DNA of 64,000 nucleotides from JAFGGG01 sp964634205 (GTDB lineage Bacteria > Spirochaetota > Spirochaetia > SZUA-6 > RPPD01). Shown here piece by piece: positions 35,304 to 43,053 of this stretch; the stretch's first letter is position 1; every line of letters starts with the position of its first letter. The position numbers and the translations under genes were made by a program. The notes under the pieces were generated by a model, which was given only the letters and a program-made list of their open reading frames with translations, ran no database searches and had not been told where the DNA came from. Location of the stretch: positions 1 through 64,000 of the forward strand of contig CAZWKE010000015.1 in the NCBI GenBank assembly GCA_964634205.1. The letters are read 5' to 3'.

Positions 35304-36497
35304 GTGCGCAGGATTTTTTTTCTGCTTGTTATGATAGGGACTGTTTGTGGAGTATCCGCCCAGGACGGGTCCGACCTGGCCCGGGTGAATCTCAGCGGCT
35401 ATGCCTATGTCCCTGAGTTTACGCTGACCTTTTCCCCGGGCTCACGCATAAACATCGACGGACGGCGGGTCTCCATGAGAAGCTGCCGCATTCTGCCCGC
35501 GCAAAAATCGCTGGTTACCGAAAAAAGCGGGCGCCTGATCTTTGAGCTGGTAACTATTCGACCCGCCAACGGTGATGTCACCGGGTTTACCACCCCGGTG
35601 GGTACGCAGCAGTTCAGGGGGCGTATTGAAATAAGGGCCGCCGATGAGGGGATTCTCATCATCAACACCCTGCCCGTGCGGGACTACCTGGCTTCCGTAC
35701 TGGGCGGTGAGATGGGAGAGAACTTCCGGGACGAGGCGCTGAAGGCCCAGGCCGTGGCCATCCGCAGTTACTACTACGCCAAGCGGCGGCTGAACCGGCG
35801 GCAGGCTTTTGATGTCAGTAATACCGACGGAGTGGACATGGTCTACCGCGGCAGCGGATTTGCCACTGATAAAATGTATGAGATCATGAAACAGACCGCG
35901 GGCCTGTTTTTGGTCGGTCCGGACGAAAGGCCCGCCCTGGCCCTGTTCCATTCCACTTCGGGCGGCCTGATTCTCAAGGACAAGGTGTTTACCTCTGATT
36001 TTTACAACCCGCCGCAGGAGCCCGTGCTCCGCAAAGACACGGACGAAAAAGGCCGTCCCCTGGCCTCCTCTTCCCCGTACTTCACCTTTGACATTACCTT
36101 AAGCGGGGAGCAGTTGATCCGCGCGCTGTACCCGGTGGTCCGGCTCTCCCGGCTTACGGACATCAGGCTGCGCTATTTCCCGGGCACCGCATGTGTGGAT
36201 TTTATCGGCCTGATCGACCAGGACGGCAATACCCACTGGATAAAGGGCTTCAACTTTGTTTCGCTGGTACAGCAGCATATTACCCTGGGCCTGGGGTCCA
36301 TCGATTTCAGCGTACAGAAACAGGGGGGCCGTTTTCGCTTTACCGGCAGGGGATTCGGCCACCAATGCGGTATGAGCCAGTACAGCGCGGAAAAACTGGC
36401 ACAGGGTGGGTACGGCTTCAAACAGATTTTACGGCGCTATTACCCGCAGTATAAGCTGGTAGCTATTCCGGCGGCTTCCGCACTGCTGCGCAAATAA
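35304..36497 (+). CDS. SpoIID/LytB-domain protein
   Basis: A 397-residue exported protein. GTG 35304 is seven bases after GAGGAG; TTG 35289 in the same frame lacks a site. Signal RIFFLLVMIGTVCGVSAQ is followed by a beta-rich part and the SpoIID domain: RDYLASVLGGEMGENFRDEALKAQAVAIRSYYYAKRRLN (with the catalytic Glu region), ALFHSTSGGLIL and GRGFGHQCGMSQYSAEKLAQGGYGFKQILRRYYP. SpoIID is a lytic transglycosylase acting on peptide-free glycan strands during sporulation; in non-sporulating bacteria the role is unclear. It ends the alpha-2-macroglobulin operon, 53 bases after the transpeptidase gene. Confidence 0.87.
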   Translation: MRRIFFLLVMIGTVCGVSAQDGSDLARVNLSGYAYVPEFTLTFSPGSRINIDGRRVSMRSCRILPAQKSLVTEKSGRLIFELVTIRPANGDVTGFTTPVGTQQFRGRIEIRAADEGILIINTLPVRDYLASVLGGEMGENFRDEALKAQAVAIRSYYYAKRRLNRRQAFDVSNTDGVDMVYRGSGFATDKMYEIMKQTAGLFLVGPDERPALALFHSTSGGLILKDKVFTSDFYNPPQEPVLRKDTDEKGRPLASSSPYFTFDITLSGEQLIRALYPVVRLSRLTDIRLRYFPGTACVDFIGLIDQDGNTHWIKGFNFVSLVQQHITLGLGSIDFSVQKQGGRFRFTGRGFGHQCGMSQYSAEKLAQGGYGFKQILRRYYPQYKLVAIPAASALLRK

Positions 36498-36535
36498 GAA
36501 ACCAAATGTAAAGAATAGTAGACATTCGGGAAATT

Positions 36536-36565
36536 CCTTAATATATTATAATTAATATATTAAGG
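36536..36565. promoter_or_regulatory. Promoter-overlapping 30-bp palindrome before msrB
   Basis: Perfect 13-bp arms CCTTAATATATTA and TAATATATTAAGG surround a 4-base centre. The palindrome covers a likely -10 box (TATATT 36542-36547, 17 bases after TAGACA 36519-36524) and reaches into the Shine-Dalgarno AAGGAG. Since transcription should start inside it, an operator is likelier than an mRNA hairpin. The regulator is not known. Confidence 0.6.
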
Positions 36566-36572
36566 AGAGCGT

Positions 36573-37124
36573 ATGAAACAATATTTATTGGCGTTTTTTT
36601 TTGCAAGTCTTCTTATCGTGGGAGCGTGCAGCTCCGCCAAGGAAAATACTTCGGTGACGGCACAGGCGACCGAGAGTAAGGGGGATCCCGATATGAGTAA
36701 AGCCGCGTTAAAGCAAAGGCTTACGCCTTTGCAGTACCATGTCACACAAGAAAACGGCACGGAACGGCCCTTTATCAACAGGTACTGGAATAATGATGAA
36801 CCCGGTATTTATGTGGATATTGTGTCCGGCGAGCCGCTGTTCAGTTCCCTGGACAAGTTCCATTCCGGTACGGGGTGGCCCAGCTTTACCAAGCCCCTGG
36901 TACCGGGCAATATCGTAGAGAAAACCGATTCCAGCAGTTTTATGGTCCGTACCGAGGTACGCAGTAAGCACGCCGATTCACATTTGGGACACGTATTCGA
37001 TGACGGGCCGGCGCCCACGGGCCTGCGCTACTGTATAAACTCCGCGGCCCTGCGCTTTATTCCGGCGGCCGACCTGGAGAAAGAGGGCTACGGACAGTTT
37101 GCCAAGCTGTTTGCGAAGAAGTAA
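36573..37124 (+). CDS. msrB: Lipoprotein methionine-R-sulfoxide reductase B
   Basis: A 183-residue MsrB with lipoprotein signal FASLLIVGAC (Cys19), so it would repair oxidised methionine in envelope proteins. Catalytic core is HSGTGWPSFTKP and LGHVFDDGPAPTGLRYCINSAALRF with catalytic Cys154. The usual CxxC zinc pairs are absent (YVDIVSGEPLF where zinc forms read CxxCGxPLF), so this is a zinc-free form. It stands alone behind a striking palindromic promoter and converges with asnS, ending six bases before it. Confidence 0.95.
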   Translation: MKQYLLAFFFASLLIVGACSSAKENTSVTAQATESKGDPDMSKAALKQRLTPLQYHVTQENGTERPFINRYWNNDEPGIYVDIVSGEPLFSSLDKFHSGTGWPSFTKPLVPGNIVEKTDSSSFMVRTEVRSKHADSHLGHVFDDGPAPTGLRYCINSAALRFIPAADLEKEGYGQFAKLFAKK

Positions 37125-37130
37125 GGTCTG

Positions 37131-38519
37131 TTAAAACTCGGCGCTGGTGTAGGCCCGGGGAAAGGGAATGACATCGCGGATGTTCTGCATGCCCGTGATG
37201 AACTGTACCAGGCGTTCCAGGCCCAGGCCGAACCCCGAGTGGGGAACCGAGCCGTATTTACGCAGCTCCAGGTACCACCAGTAGTCCTTTTCGTTCAGTC
37301 CGAGCTCCCGGAGCCGCGCCAGTAGTCTGTTATAGTCCGCCTCACGCTCACTGCCCCCGATGATTTCTCCGATCTTGGGAACCAACACGTCCATGGCACG
37401 AACGGTTTTGTTGTCCTGGTTAATTTTCATGTAAAAGGCTTTTATCTCTTTGGGGTAATCGGTGATGATTACGGGATTGTTATAAACCTGCTCGGTCAGG
37501 TACTTTTCGTGCTCGGACTGCAGGTCTATGCCCCACTTTACGGGAAACTCGAAATCCACGCCGGCCTTTTCCAGCTCGGTTACGGCTTGTGTATAGGTAA
37601 TACGGGTGAAGGTGGAGTTCACGATGTTTTCCAGGGTCTCCAGGCGTCCTTTCTCAATCCATTTGTTGAAGAACTCCATGTCGGGCGCGCACTGTTTCAG
37701 CACGGAGGAAATGATGTATTTCAAAAACTCCTCGGCCGTGTCCATGTTCAGGTTGATGTCGCAGAAGGCCATCTCCGGCTCCACCATCCAAAACTCGGCC
37801 AGGTGCCGGCTTGTCAGTGAGTGCTCGGCGCGAAAGGTGGGGCCGAAGGTGTAGATGTTCCCCAGGGCACAGGCGTAGATCTCGCCCTCAAGCTGTCCGC
37901 TGACCGTGAGGTAGGTCTTTTTGCCGAAAAAATCCTTGCTGAAATCCACGTTCCCGGCCTCAAGCGGCGGTTTTTCCATGGGCAGGGTGGTAACCTGGAA
38001 CATCCGGCCCGCGCCCTCACAGTCGCTGGCAGTGATGATGGGGGTGTGGATATATAAAAAACCGCGCTCCTGAAAAAAACGGTGAATGGCGAAGCTTAAG
38101 GCGTTCCTGACCCTGGTTACGGCGCCGAAGGTGTTGGTGCGCGGCCGCAGGTGGGCGATCTCGCGCAGGTACTCAAAGGAATGGTGCTTCTTCTGCAGGG
38201 GGTACTCATCGGCCGGGGACCTGCCCAGCATGGTGATACTTTCCGCGGCCAGCTCCATGTCCTGTTTGCCTCCGGGGGAAGCCTTGAGTGTGCCCCGGGC
38301 CTCGATACCGGCGCCCGTGGTCAGGTCGGGTATCAGCCGGGCCAGGGCGGGATTTGATTTATCGATAAACACCTGCAGGTTGGTAATGATCGAACCGTCG
38401 TTAAGCTCAATAAAGCAGAAGCTCTTGGAATCCCGTGAAGTGCGGATCCAGCCGTACACCCGCAGGTCGGTATTAAGCGGCTTTTGGTCCAGGATGTCTT
38501 TGATGCGCATGGTCTGCAT
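37131..38519 (-). CDS. asnS: Asparaginyl-tRNA synthetase
   Basis: A 462-residue class IIb synthetase that charges tRNA-Asn. The OB-fold anticodon domain (RVYGWIRTSRDSKSFCFIELNDGS) precedes the catalytic domain with motif 2 GPTFRAEHSLTSRHLAEFWMVEPE and motif 3 GFGLGLERLVQFITG. The HTPIITASDCEGAGRMFQV region and GGSEREADYNRL are AsnRS-like. The start follows GGAGGAACAGCC; a second ATG three codons later is also possible. It lies 12 bases downstream of an AsnRS-like synthetase gene and is probably co-transcribed with it. Confidence 0.96.
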   Translation of the reverse strand: MQTMRIKDILDQKPLNTDLRVYGWIRTSRDSKSFCFIELNDGSIITNLQVFIDKSNPALARLIPDLTTGAGIEARGTLKASPGGKQDMELAAESITMLGRSPADEYPLQKKHHSFEYLREIAHLRPRTNTFGAVTRVRNALSFAIHRFFQERGFLYIHTPIITASDCEGAGRMFQVTTLPMEKPPLEAGNVDFSKDFFGKKTYLTVSGQLEGEIYACALGNIYTFGPTFRAEHSLTSRHLAEFWMVEPEMAFCDINLNMDTAEEFLKYIISSVLKQCAPDMEFFNKWIEKGRLETLENIVNSTFTRITYTQAVTELEKAGVDFEFPVKWGIDLQSEHEKYLTEQVYNNPVIITDYPKEIKAFYMKINQDNKTVRAMDVLVPKIGEIIGGSEREADYNRLLARLRELGLNEKDYWWYLELRKYGSVPHSGFGLGLERLVQFITGMQNIRDVIPFPRAYTSAEF

Positions 38520-38531
38520 GGCTGTTCCTCC

Positions 38532-39767
38532 TTAAAACAGGTACAGCGGGTGCGAGTCAGGGTTCTTGCCGAAAAAAGTGATGTCGTCAACCTTGCCTAC
38601 TTTTTCCCCGCGCAGCAGGGCGAACAGGGTTCGTTCCACCCCGATGCCGCCGCCCATGGTTTCCGGGAACAGCGGGCTGCCGTCCTCGTCCTTTAAAGAA
38701 GTAAAATATAGAAAAGGCCCATACCCGCCCAGGCTTTCGATGTTTTCGATATTCCCGTCTTTTATCACCGGTCTCACTCCGAGTACGCGATTGTCCAGAA
38801 TCCTCTCTACAATGGGCTCAAACAGCCACTCACGGATGGCGCCCGAGAGGATCTCCCTGGCCGGAGTCTGTTTTCCCGTTTTGGCGTTAATGCTTTTGGC
38901 AATAATATCGAAGTTAAAGATGGAAGACGAGTCTACCTTGGCGAGGTCTATTGTACTCCCGTCCTCGAACAAATACGGAAATACCAGATCATAGTTTTCC
39001 CGGAACAGGCCCGTGATCCAGAAGAACTGGGAGGGGGTCTCCCGGCCGCAGTGCTCCTCATATGCTTTAGCCCCGTACTTTTGCACGCTCTTGTCCTTGG
39101 CAAAGCGGGGAAAGGGTATCTGCGGTACCTCCACGGCGATCCCCAGGTTTTTCAGATTTTCCGCGCACTTTGTAACCAGTGCCTCCATGGCGGCGGCCAG
39201 CATGCGCTCAAAAAAGTTAATCACCCGGTCAAAATCCTCGCGCAGAATTCCGGTGACCATCTTCGGTTTGTGGTAGTAATCTTCCAACGTTACGTACCGG
39301 TTGCGGCGCAGCTCCACGTCTATCTGAGAAAAGTCCGCCAAATACTTGCCCCTCTGGATGTTGTTGGGGCTTTCCAGCTCCAGCCTGATGTTGGGGGAGT
39401 CCACGTAGATGCCTTTGATCTTTTTATTGGCGCAGGCCATGAACTTGCTGTAGATCATGCTGTGTGTGGTAACATAGGTGTGTCCCTTGTAGGCAATTGT
39501 CGGCGTGTGTTCGATGTCATGTGCCAGGGGATCGGTAAGGATACTGAGCATGACCTTTTCGATGTTATGCAGCCCCTCGGCCGCCAAAAAATCCGTGCAT
39601 GCCTGTACCAGCGCTGTGCGTACGGCCATAACATGGTACATCTCGTCCGAGATCCATTTTTTGCAGTAGTTCCGGCGGATAAACTCTTCCAGGCTGCTGC
39701 CTTCCTGTTTTAGCGCCGCCTGAAAGTTGCCCAGGCTCTGTCCGATGGTTTTCATACTGTCTTCCAT
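38532..39767 (-). CDS. AsnRS-like protein without anticodon domain, probable asparagine synthetase
   Basis: A 411-residue class II synthetase-fold protein. It starts directly with a helical region (no OB-fold anticodon domain), then IAYKGHTYVTTHSMIYSKFMACANKKIKGIYVDSPNIRLELES, which replaces the AsnRS motif-2 zone, and a good motif 3, GGGIGVERTLFALLRG. This architecture matches the archaeal AS-AR group: paralogues of AsnRS that make asparagine from aspartate, rather than tRNA charging. Placement immediately upstream of asnS supports asparagine metabolism. Activity is an inference; amidotransferase or other aminoacyl-adenylate roles remain possible. Upstream 267 bases contain no clear gene. 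Confidence 0.8.
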   Translation of the reverse strand: MEDSMKTIGQSLGNFQAALKQEGSSLEEFIRRNYCKKWISDEMYHVMAVRTALVQACTDFLAAEGLHNIEKVMLSILTDPLAHDIEHTPTIAYKGHTYVTTHSMIYSKFMACANKKIKGIYVDSPNIRLELESPNNIQRGKYLADFSQIDVELRRNRYVTLEDYYHKPKMVTGILREDFDRVINFFERMLAAAMEALVTKCAENLKNLGIAVEVPQIPFPRFAKDKSVQKYGAKAYEEHCGRETPSQFFWITGLFRENYDLVFPYLFEDGSTIDLAKVDSSSIFNFDIIAKSINAKTGKQTPAREILSGAIREWLFEPIVERILDNRVLGVRPVIKDGNIENIESLGGYGPFLYFTSLKDEDGSPLFPETMGGGIGVERTLFALLRGEKVGKVDDITFFGKNPDSHPLYLF

Positions 39768-40034
39768 AACGGCCTGCTCCTATTTCGGTTATAAATTTAT
39801 CAATAATTTATTCTCCTGAAAGGAGATATAAGAAAAAAAATCACAAGCTTCGCAGCACTACATAAGAATTACCATAGAACACGGGGAAAGTCAAATAATA
39901 AAAAAGCGGCCGCTGTTTTTTCATAACGTATGATACCTTTTACCGTAAAATTTGTTTTAATTAATGCAACAAAATGGGCGGCGATACATCATAAAAGGAG
40001 AGTGCCGGTAACTTCGGTCTTGAAGGAGTAATTT

Positions 40035-40220
40035 ATGTTGGATAAACAAACCCATTATACAATAGAAGAATTAAAGGCGCTGTTGAATTATTATATTGAT
40101 AACAACGGTGCAATTCTGGGTAAAACATACTTCAAAAAGCATTTGTACAAAGGAAACAAACTGCTTCCACCGGGGATGGACAGCATCGGCCGGTTTTTGA
40201 ATGATTTTGTGTATAATTGA
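40035..40220 (+). CDS. Small protein of unknown function
   Basis: A 61-residue basic protein (YTIEELKALLNYYIDNNGAILGK then TYFKKHLYKGNKLLPPGMDSI). ATG 40035 has GAAGGAG seven bases ahead, so it is probably expressed. No family recognised. The same reading frame continues beyond the TGA (40218-40220) through another stop (40275) into the next open frame, so this could also be the intact 5' end of a disrupted longer gene. Confidence 0.5.
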   Translation: MLDKQTHYTIEELKALLNYYIDNNGAILGKTYFKKHLYKGNKLLPPGMDSIGRFLNDFVYN

Positions 40221-40277
40221 CGGAAACCCCGGCATGAGGGAATTTGGTTTGGCGATTCGGCCCGAACTGGTATATAA

Positions 40278-41024
40278 TTACCTATTACGGAACTGCAGAA
40301 ATACACCGTTTTTGGGGGAAAACAGTCTGAAGATATCGTTAAAAATATACAGAGCCTCCGTACGGATGTACTGCCGGCAAAGAATAATTTTATCGAGATC
40401 ACCCCGGCCGATCCCCTGCGGCCCGGCAGCCGTTATATGGTGCGTTTTAATTACACGGACGGCAGCATCAGTTACAACTTTTTTACCGCGCCCTTAAACC
40501 CGGCCGAAACCGTAATCGGAGGCTTTGTCGGGAAGTTGCGCCGCAGTTTCGACCTGCGCGATCCTGATTTTGACGTGCGGGCGGCGCTAAAACTGGGGAA
40601 GAAAAAAGGGGAGCTGGAGGTGAAAAAAATCCGCGGGCAAAAGGTGGTGCTTGATAAAAAGTACTGCTTTTCCGTGGCCGTGCCCGAGGGCCGGGAGGTC
40701 GGCATGCAGAGGGACTGGCAGGAGATTCTTCTGAAGAGATCCTACTCCAGCATCAGCCTGTTTTTATACGCCAAGGGCCGTGAGGACACCGCGCAGACCG
40801 TGATGCGGAACCTCGGCAAAAATGTCAAATACAAGCTGCTGGGGAAGACCGTGGTACACGGCAGCGAACTAAATGGCTATCGGGCGGAGTACGCATGGAA
40901 ATACGACAATAAGGTGATTCATTACTATTGTGTTTTCGGGGATTATGCCCTGGGTATCTACGGGTACGGGGTTACGGACGCCGAGATGCGCCGGGTATTC
41001 GAATCGTTTAAACGTACCGATTAA
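40278..41024 (+). CDS. Protein of unknown function, start not identifiable (possibly disrupted)
   Basis: The frame from 40278 to 41024 reads as genuine protein throughout: ELQKYTVFGGKQSEDIVKNI, DVLPAKNNFIEITPADPLRP and SRYMVRFNYTDGSISYNFF, continuing to a C-terminal alpha-beta part (DDYALGIYGYGVTDAEMRRVF-like). The first ATG (40437) lies inside this coding-like stretch and has no ribosome-binding site; upstream only ATT 40284 and CTG 40293 are available before a TAA at 40275. Either an unusual start, a frameshift upstream, or a decayed gene. The promoter-like TTGGCG...TATAAT pair (about 40246-40277) sits just ahead. Function unknown. Confidence 0.55.
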   Translation, partial: LPITELQKYTVFGGKQSEDIVKNIQSLRTDVLPAKNNFIEITPADPLRPGSRYMVRFNYTDGSISYNFFTAPLNPAETVIGGFVGKLRRSFDLRDPDFDVRAALKLGKKKGELEVKKIRGQKVVLDKKYCFSVAVPEGREVGMQRDWQEILLKRSYSSISLFLYAKGREDTAQTVMRNLGKNVKYKLLGKTVVHGSELNGYRAEYAWKYDNKVIHYYCVFGDYALGIYGYGVTDAEMRRVFESFKRTD

Positions 41025-41055
41025 CGCCCCCCCGGAAAGAAAACCGGGCCTCCGC

Positions 41056-41100
41056 TTGACCTGTGGTATTACAATGTATTATATTAATACAAAGTATTAC
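41056..41100 (+). promoter_or_regulatory. Promoter and operator of the zinc-transport operon
   Basis: TTGACC (41056-41061) and TATATT (41080-41085) with an 18-base spacer form a promoter. The inverted repeat GTATTATATTAATAC (41076-41090) covers the -10 box, and further GTATTAC half-sites lie at 41066-41072 and 41094-41100. A repressor bound here would block transcription, and the first gene encodes a suitable ribbon-helix-helix protein. Confidence 0.65.
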
Positions 41101-41114
41101 CGAGGATAGATACC

Positions 41115-41399
41115 ATGACGGAACATAAAAAAGAAGAGGTGATTACCTTCAAGGTGGACGAGTCCCTGGCCAAAGTGCTGAAGGGCATTCCCAACCGCAG
41201 CGAGTTTATCCGCAGCGCGGTATTAAACGCGCTGGACAACAGTTGCCCGTTGTGCCGCGGTTTGGGTACCTTTACCCCGGACCAATGGCGGCATTGGGAG
41301 GCGTTCAGCCGCGAACACCCGCTTGAAGAATGCGGGGACTGCCACTCCATGCATCTGGTGTGCAGGCATGAGCAGGAGGATACGCATGATAAGCGTTAA
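41115..41399 (+). CDS. Ribbon-helix-helix regulator with Cys/His tail (putative zinc sensor)
   Basis: A 94-residue protein. Residues about 8-40 (VITFKVDESLAKVLKGIPNRSEFIRSAVLNAL) are a CopG/Arc-type ribbon-helix-helix DNA-binding domain. The tail has Cys44-x2-Cys47, Cys73-x2-Cys76-His77, His80, Cys83, His85 and His91, plenty of ligands for zinc. As first gene of a zinc-type ABC operon with a matching inverted repeat at its promoter, it is likely an autoregulatory zinc-dependent repressor, replacing Zur or AdcR. That role is inferred. It overlaps the substrate-binding-protein gene by 14 bases. Confidence 0.82.
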   Translation: MTEHKKEEVITFKVDESLAKVLKGIPNRSEFIRSAVLNALDNSCPLCRGLGTFTPDQWRHWEAFSREHPLEECGDCHSMHLVCRHEQEDTHDKR

Positions 41400-42285
41400 A
41401 CATCTTGCCGCCGTGTTTTTTATTGCCCTGCTCCTGCTTTTTTCCTGTGAAAGGGAGCGGTCGTCACACAAGCCCCGGGTTGTGGTCGGCATTATGCCCC
41501 AGAAGTATCTCCTGGAGCGACTCGGCGGCGAATATCTTGATATAAGCGTATTGGTGCAGCCCGGGGAAAGCCCCCATACCTTCATCATCACGCCCCGCCA
41601 GGCAGACAGTCTTATCAGTGCCGGGGCCTTTTTTGTCAGCGGACTGGAGTTTGAGGATATACTCCTGACAAAACTCAGGTCACAGCTGCAGGGTGTACTG
41701 ATCGTGAATACCGCACGCGATATTACCCTGCGTACCTTTCGCCGGCCGGTCGGGGAACAGGCCGTCAATGTGGACACGCGCGATCACGGTATTACAGATC
41801 CGCACACCTGGCTTAATCCGCTGTTTTTTATCACCCAGGCCCGGGCCATGCGTGACGCCTTGTGTGAGCTGGATCCACAGCACGCGTCCGCGTATAAACA
41901 AAACTTTAAGATTCTGGCCGATGAACTGCGGGACCTGGACAAACGAATAAGAGTACTGCTGGAACCGGTTCGGGGCAGGGTGCTGTTGGTCTTCCACCCG
42001 GCTTTCGGTTATTTTGCCGATGCCTACGGCCTTGTCCAGGCAGCCGTAGAAGCCGAGGGGAAGGCGGCGGGTTCCTGGGATATGGAAAAAACCATTGAGT
42101 TTATTAAAAACAACAATATCAGGGTTCTTTTCACCCAACCGCAGGACCCCGGGTCCCATGTAAGTGCTTTGGCCGACGCCTTGAAATTACAGGTTGTGGT
42201 CCTTGATCCTTTGGCGTTTGATTATGAAAAAAACCTGCTTGCCATGGCGGATAAAATAAAACAGGCCCTGGAACAGGGGCGCTGA
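41386..42285 (+). CDS. znuA: Zinc/manganese ABC transporter, substrate-binding lipoprotein
   Basis: A 299-residue cluster A-I binding protein. ATG 41386 follows AGGAGG; the frame is open earlier but that part lies inside the regulator gene. Signal HLAAVFFIALLLLFSCERE gives a lipoprotein. Metal ligands are placed as in ZnuA/TroA: His in GESPHTFIITP, His in DPHTWLNPLF, His in LLVFHPAFGYF and Asp in VVVLDPLAF. There is no long His-rich loop, so zinc versus manganese preference is not decided by sequence; the Cys/His regulator suggests zinc. Confidence 0.9.
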   Translation: MISVKHLAAVFFIALLLLFSCERERSSHKPRVVVGIMPQKYLLERLGGEYLDISVLVQPGESPHTFIITPRQADSLISAGAFFVSGLEFEDILLTKLRSQLQGVLIVNTARDITLRTFRRPVGEQAVNVDTRDHGITDPHTWLNPLFFITQARAMRDALCELDPQHASAYKQNFKILADELRDLDKRIRVLLEPVRGRVLLVFHPAFGYFADAYGLVQAAVEAEGKAAGSWDMEKTIEFIKNNNIRVLFTQPQDPGSHVSALADALKLQVVVLDPLAFDYEKNLLAMADKIKQALEQGR

Positions 42286-42300
42286 AAAATAAGAACGGGT

Positions 42301-43053
42301 ATGAAAGAACAGATCGCGGTAGCGTTTGAAAAGGTAAGTTTCTCTTATAACAACCATCTGCTGTTTAAAGCGGTGGACCTTGCGGTGGAGGAGGGCGGTT
42401 TCGTTTCGGTGATCGGCCCCAATGGGGGGGGGAAGACTACTTTACTGAGGCTGATCCTGGGACTGCTGAAACCGCGGAGCGGCCGCATCCGGGTATTCGG
42501 GGAACACCCGAAGAATGCGCGTACCCGCATCGGGTATGTGGCCCAGTATTCCAGTTTTGACGAGCTTTTCCCCGTCACCGCCCTGGAGGTGGTGCTGATG
42601 GGAAGGATGGGGAACAGTCTTACGGGGAGTTATAACCGGCGGGACAGGCAGAAAGCGCTGGACAGCCTGGCTGAGGTCGGCCTGGCAAAGGCCGGGAGTA
42701 TCGCTTTTTCCGAGCTTTCCGGCGGGCAAAGACAGCGGGTGCTCATAGCCAGGGCACTGGTAACCGAGCCCCGCCTGCTGCTGCTGGATGAGCCGAACTC
42801 CAATATCGATGTGGCCGTGGAGCGCAAGTTTGTCAACGTGCTGGAGGAACTGCACCGGAAAATGACCATCATTATGGTTACCCATGATGTAGGTTTTGCC
42901 TCGCATTTGGTGCGGAACGTGATTTGTGTCAATAAAACACTCGCGGTTCATCCCACCAGCGGCCTGACAACCGAGGTGATCAATGATATGTACGGCCACA
43001 GAATGAATATTATTCAGCACGACAAAATATGTACCCCGGAGGAAGATGAGTGA
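42301..43053 (+). CDS. znuC: Zinc/manganese ABC transporter, ATPase
   Basis: A 250-residue ATPase with Walker A GPNGGGKTTLLRL, Q-loop YVAQYSSFDELFPVTALEVVLMGR, signature LSGGQRQRVLIARAL and Walker B LLLLDEPNSNID, followed by the H-loop VTHDVGF. It matches ZnuC/TroB. The gene begins 15 bases after znuA and overlaps znuB by four bases. Confidence 0.93.
   Translation: MKEQIAVAFEKVSFSYNNHLLFKAVDLAVEEGGFVSVIGPNGGGKTTLLRLILGLLKPRSGRIRVFGEHPKNARTRIGYVAQYSSFDELFPVTALEVVLMGRMGNSLTGSYNRRDRQKALDSLAEVGLAKAGSIAFSELSGGQRQRVLIARALVTEPRLLLLDEPNSNIDVAVERKFVNVLEELHRKMTIIMVTHDVGFASHLVRNVICVNKTLAVHPTSGLTTEVINDMYGHRMNIIQHDKICTPEEDE

Noticed and set aside
39901..39923. AGCGGCCGCT palindrome followed by a T run, resembling a terminator
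   Set aside because: It lies between divergent genes where no transcript should end, and the palindrome has no loop; the A and T runs may be chance in an AT-rich spacer.
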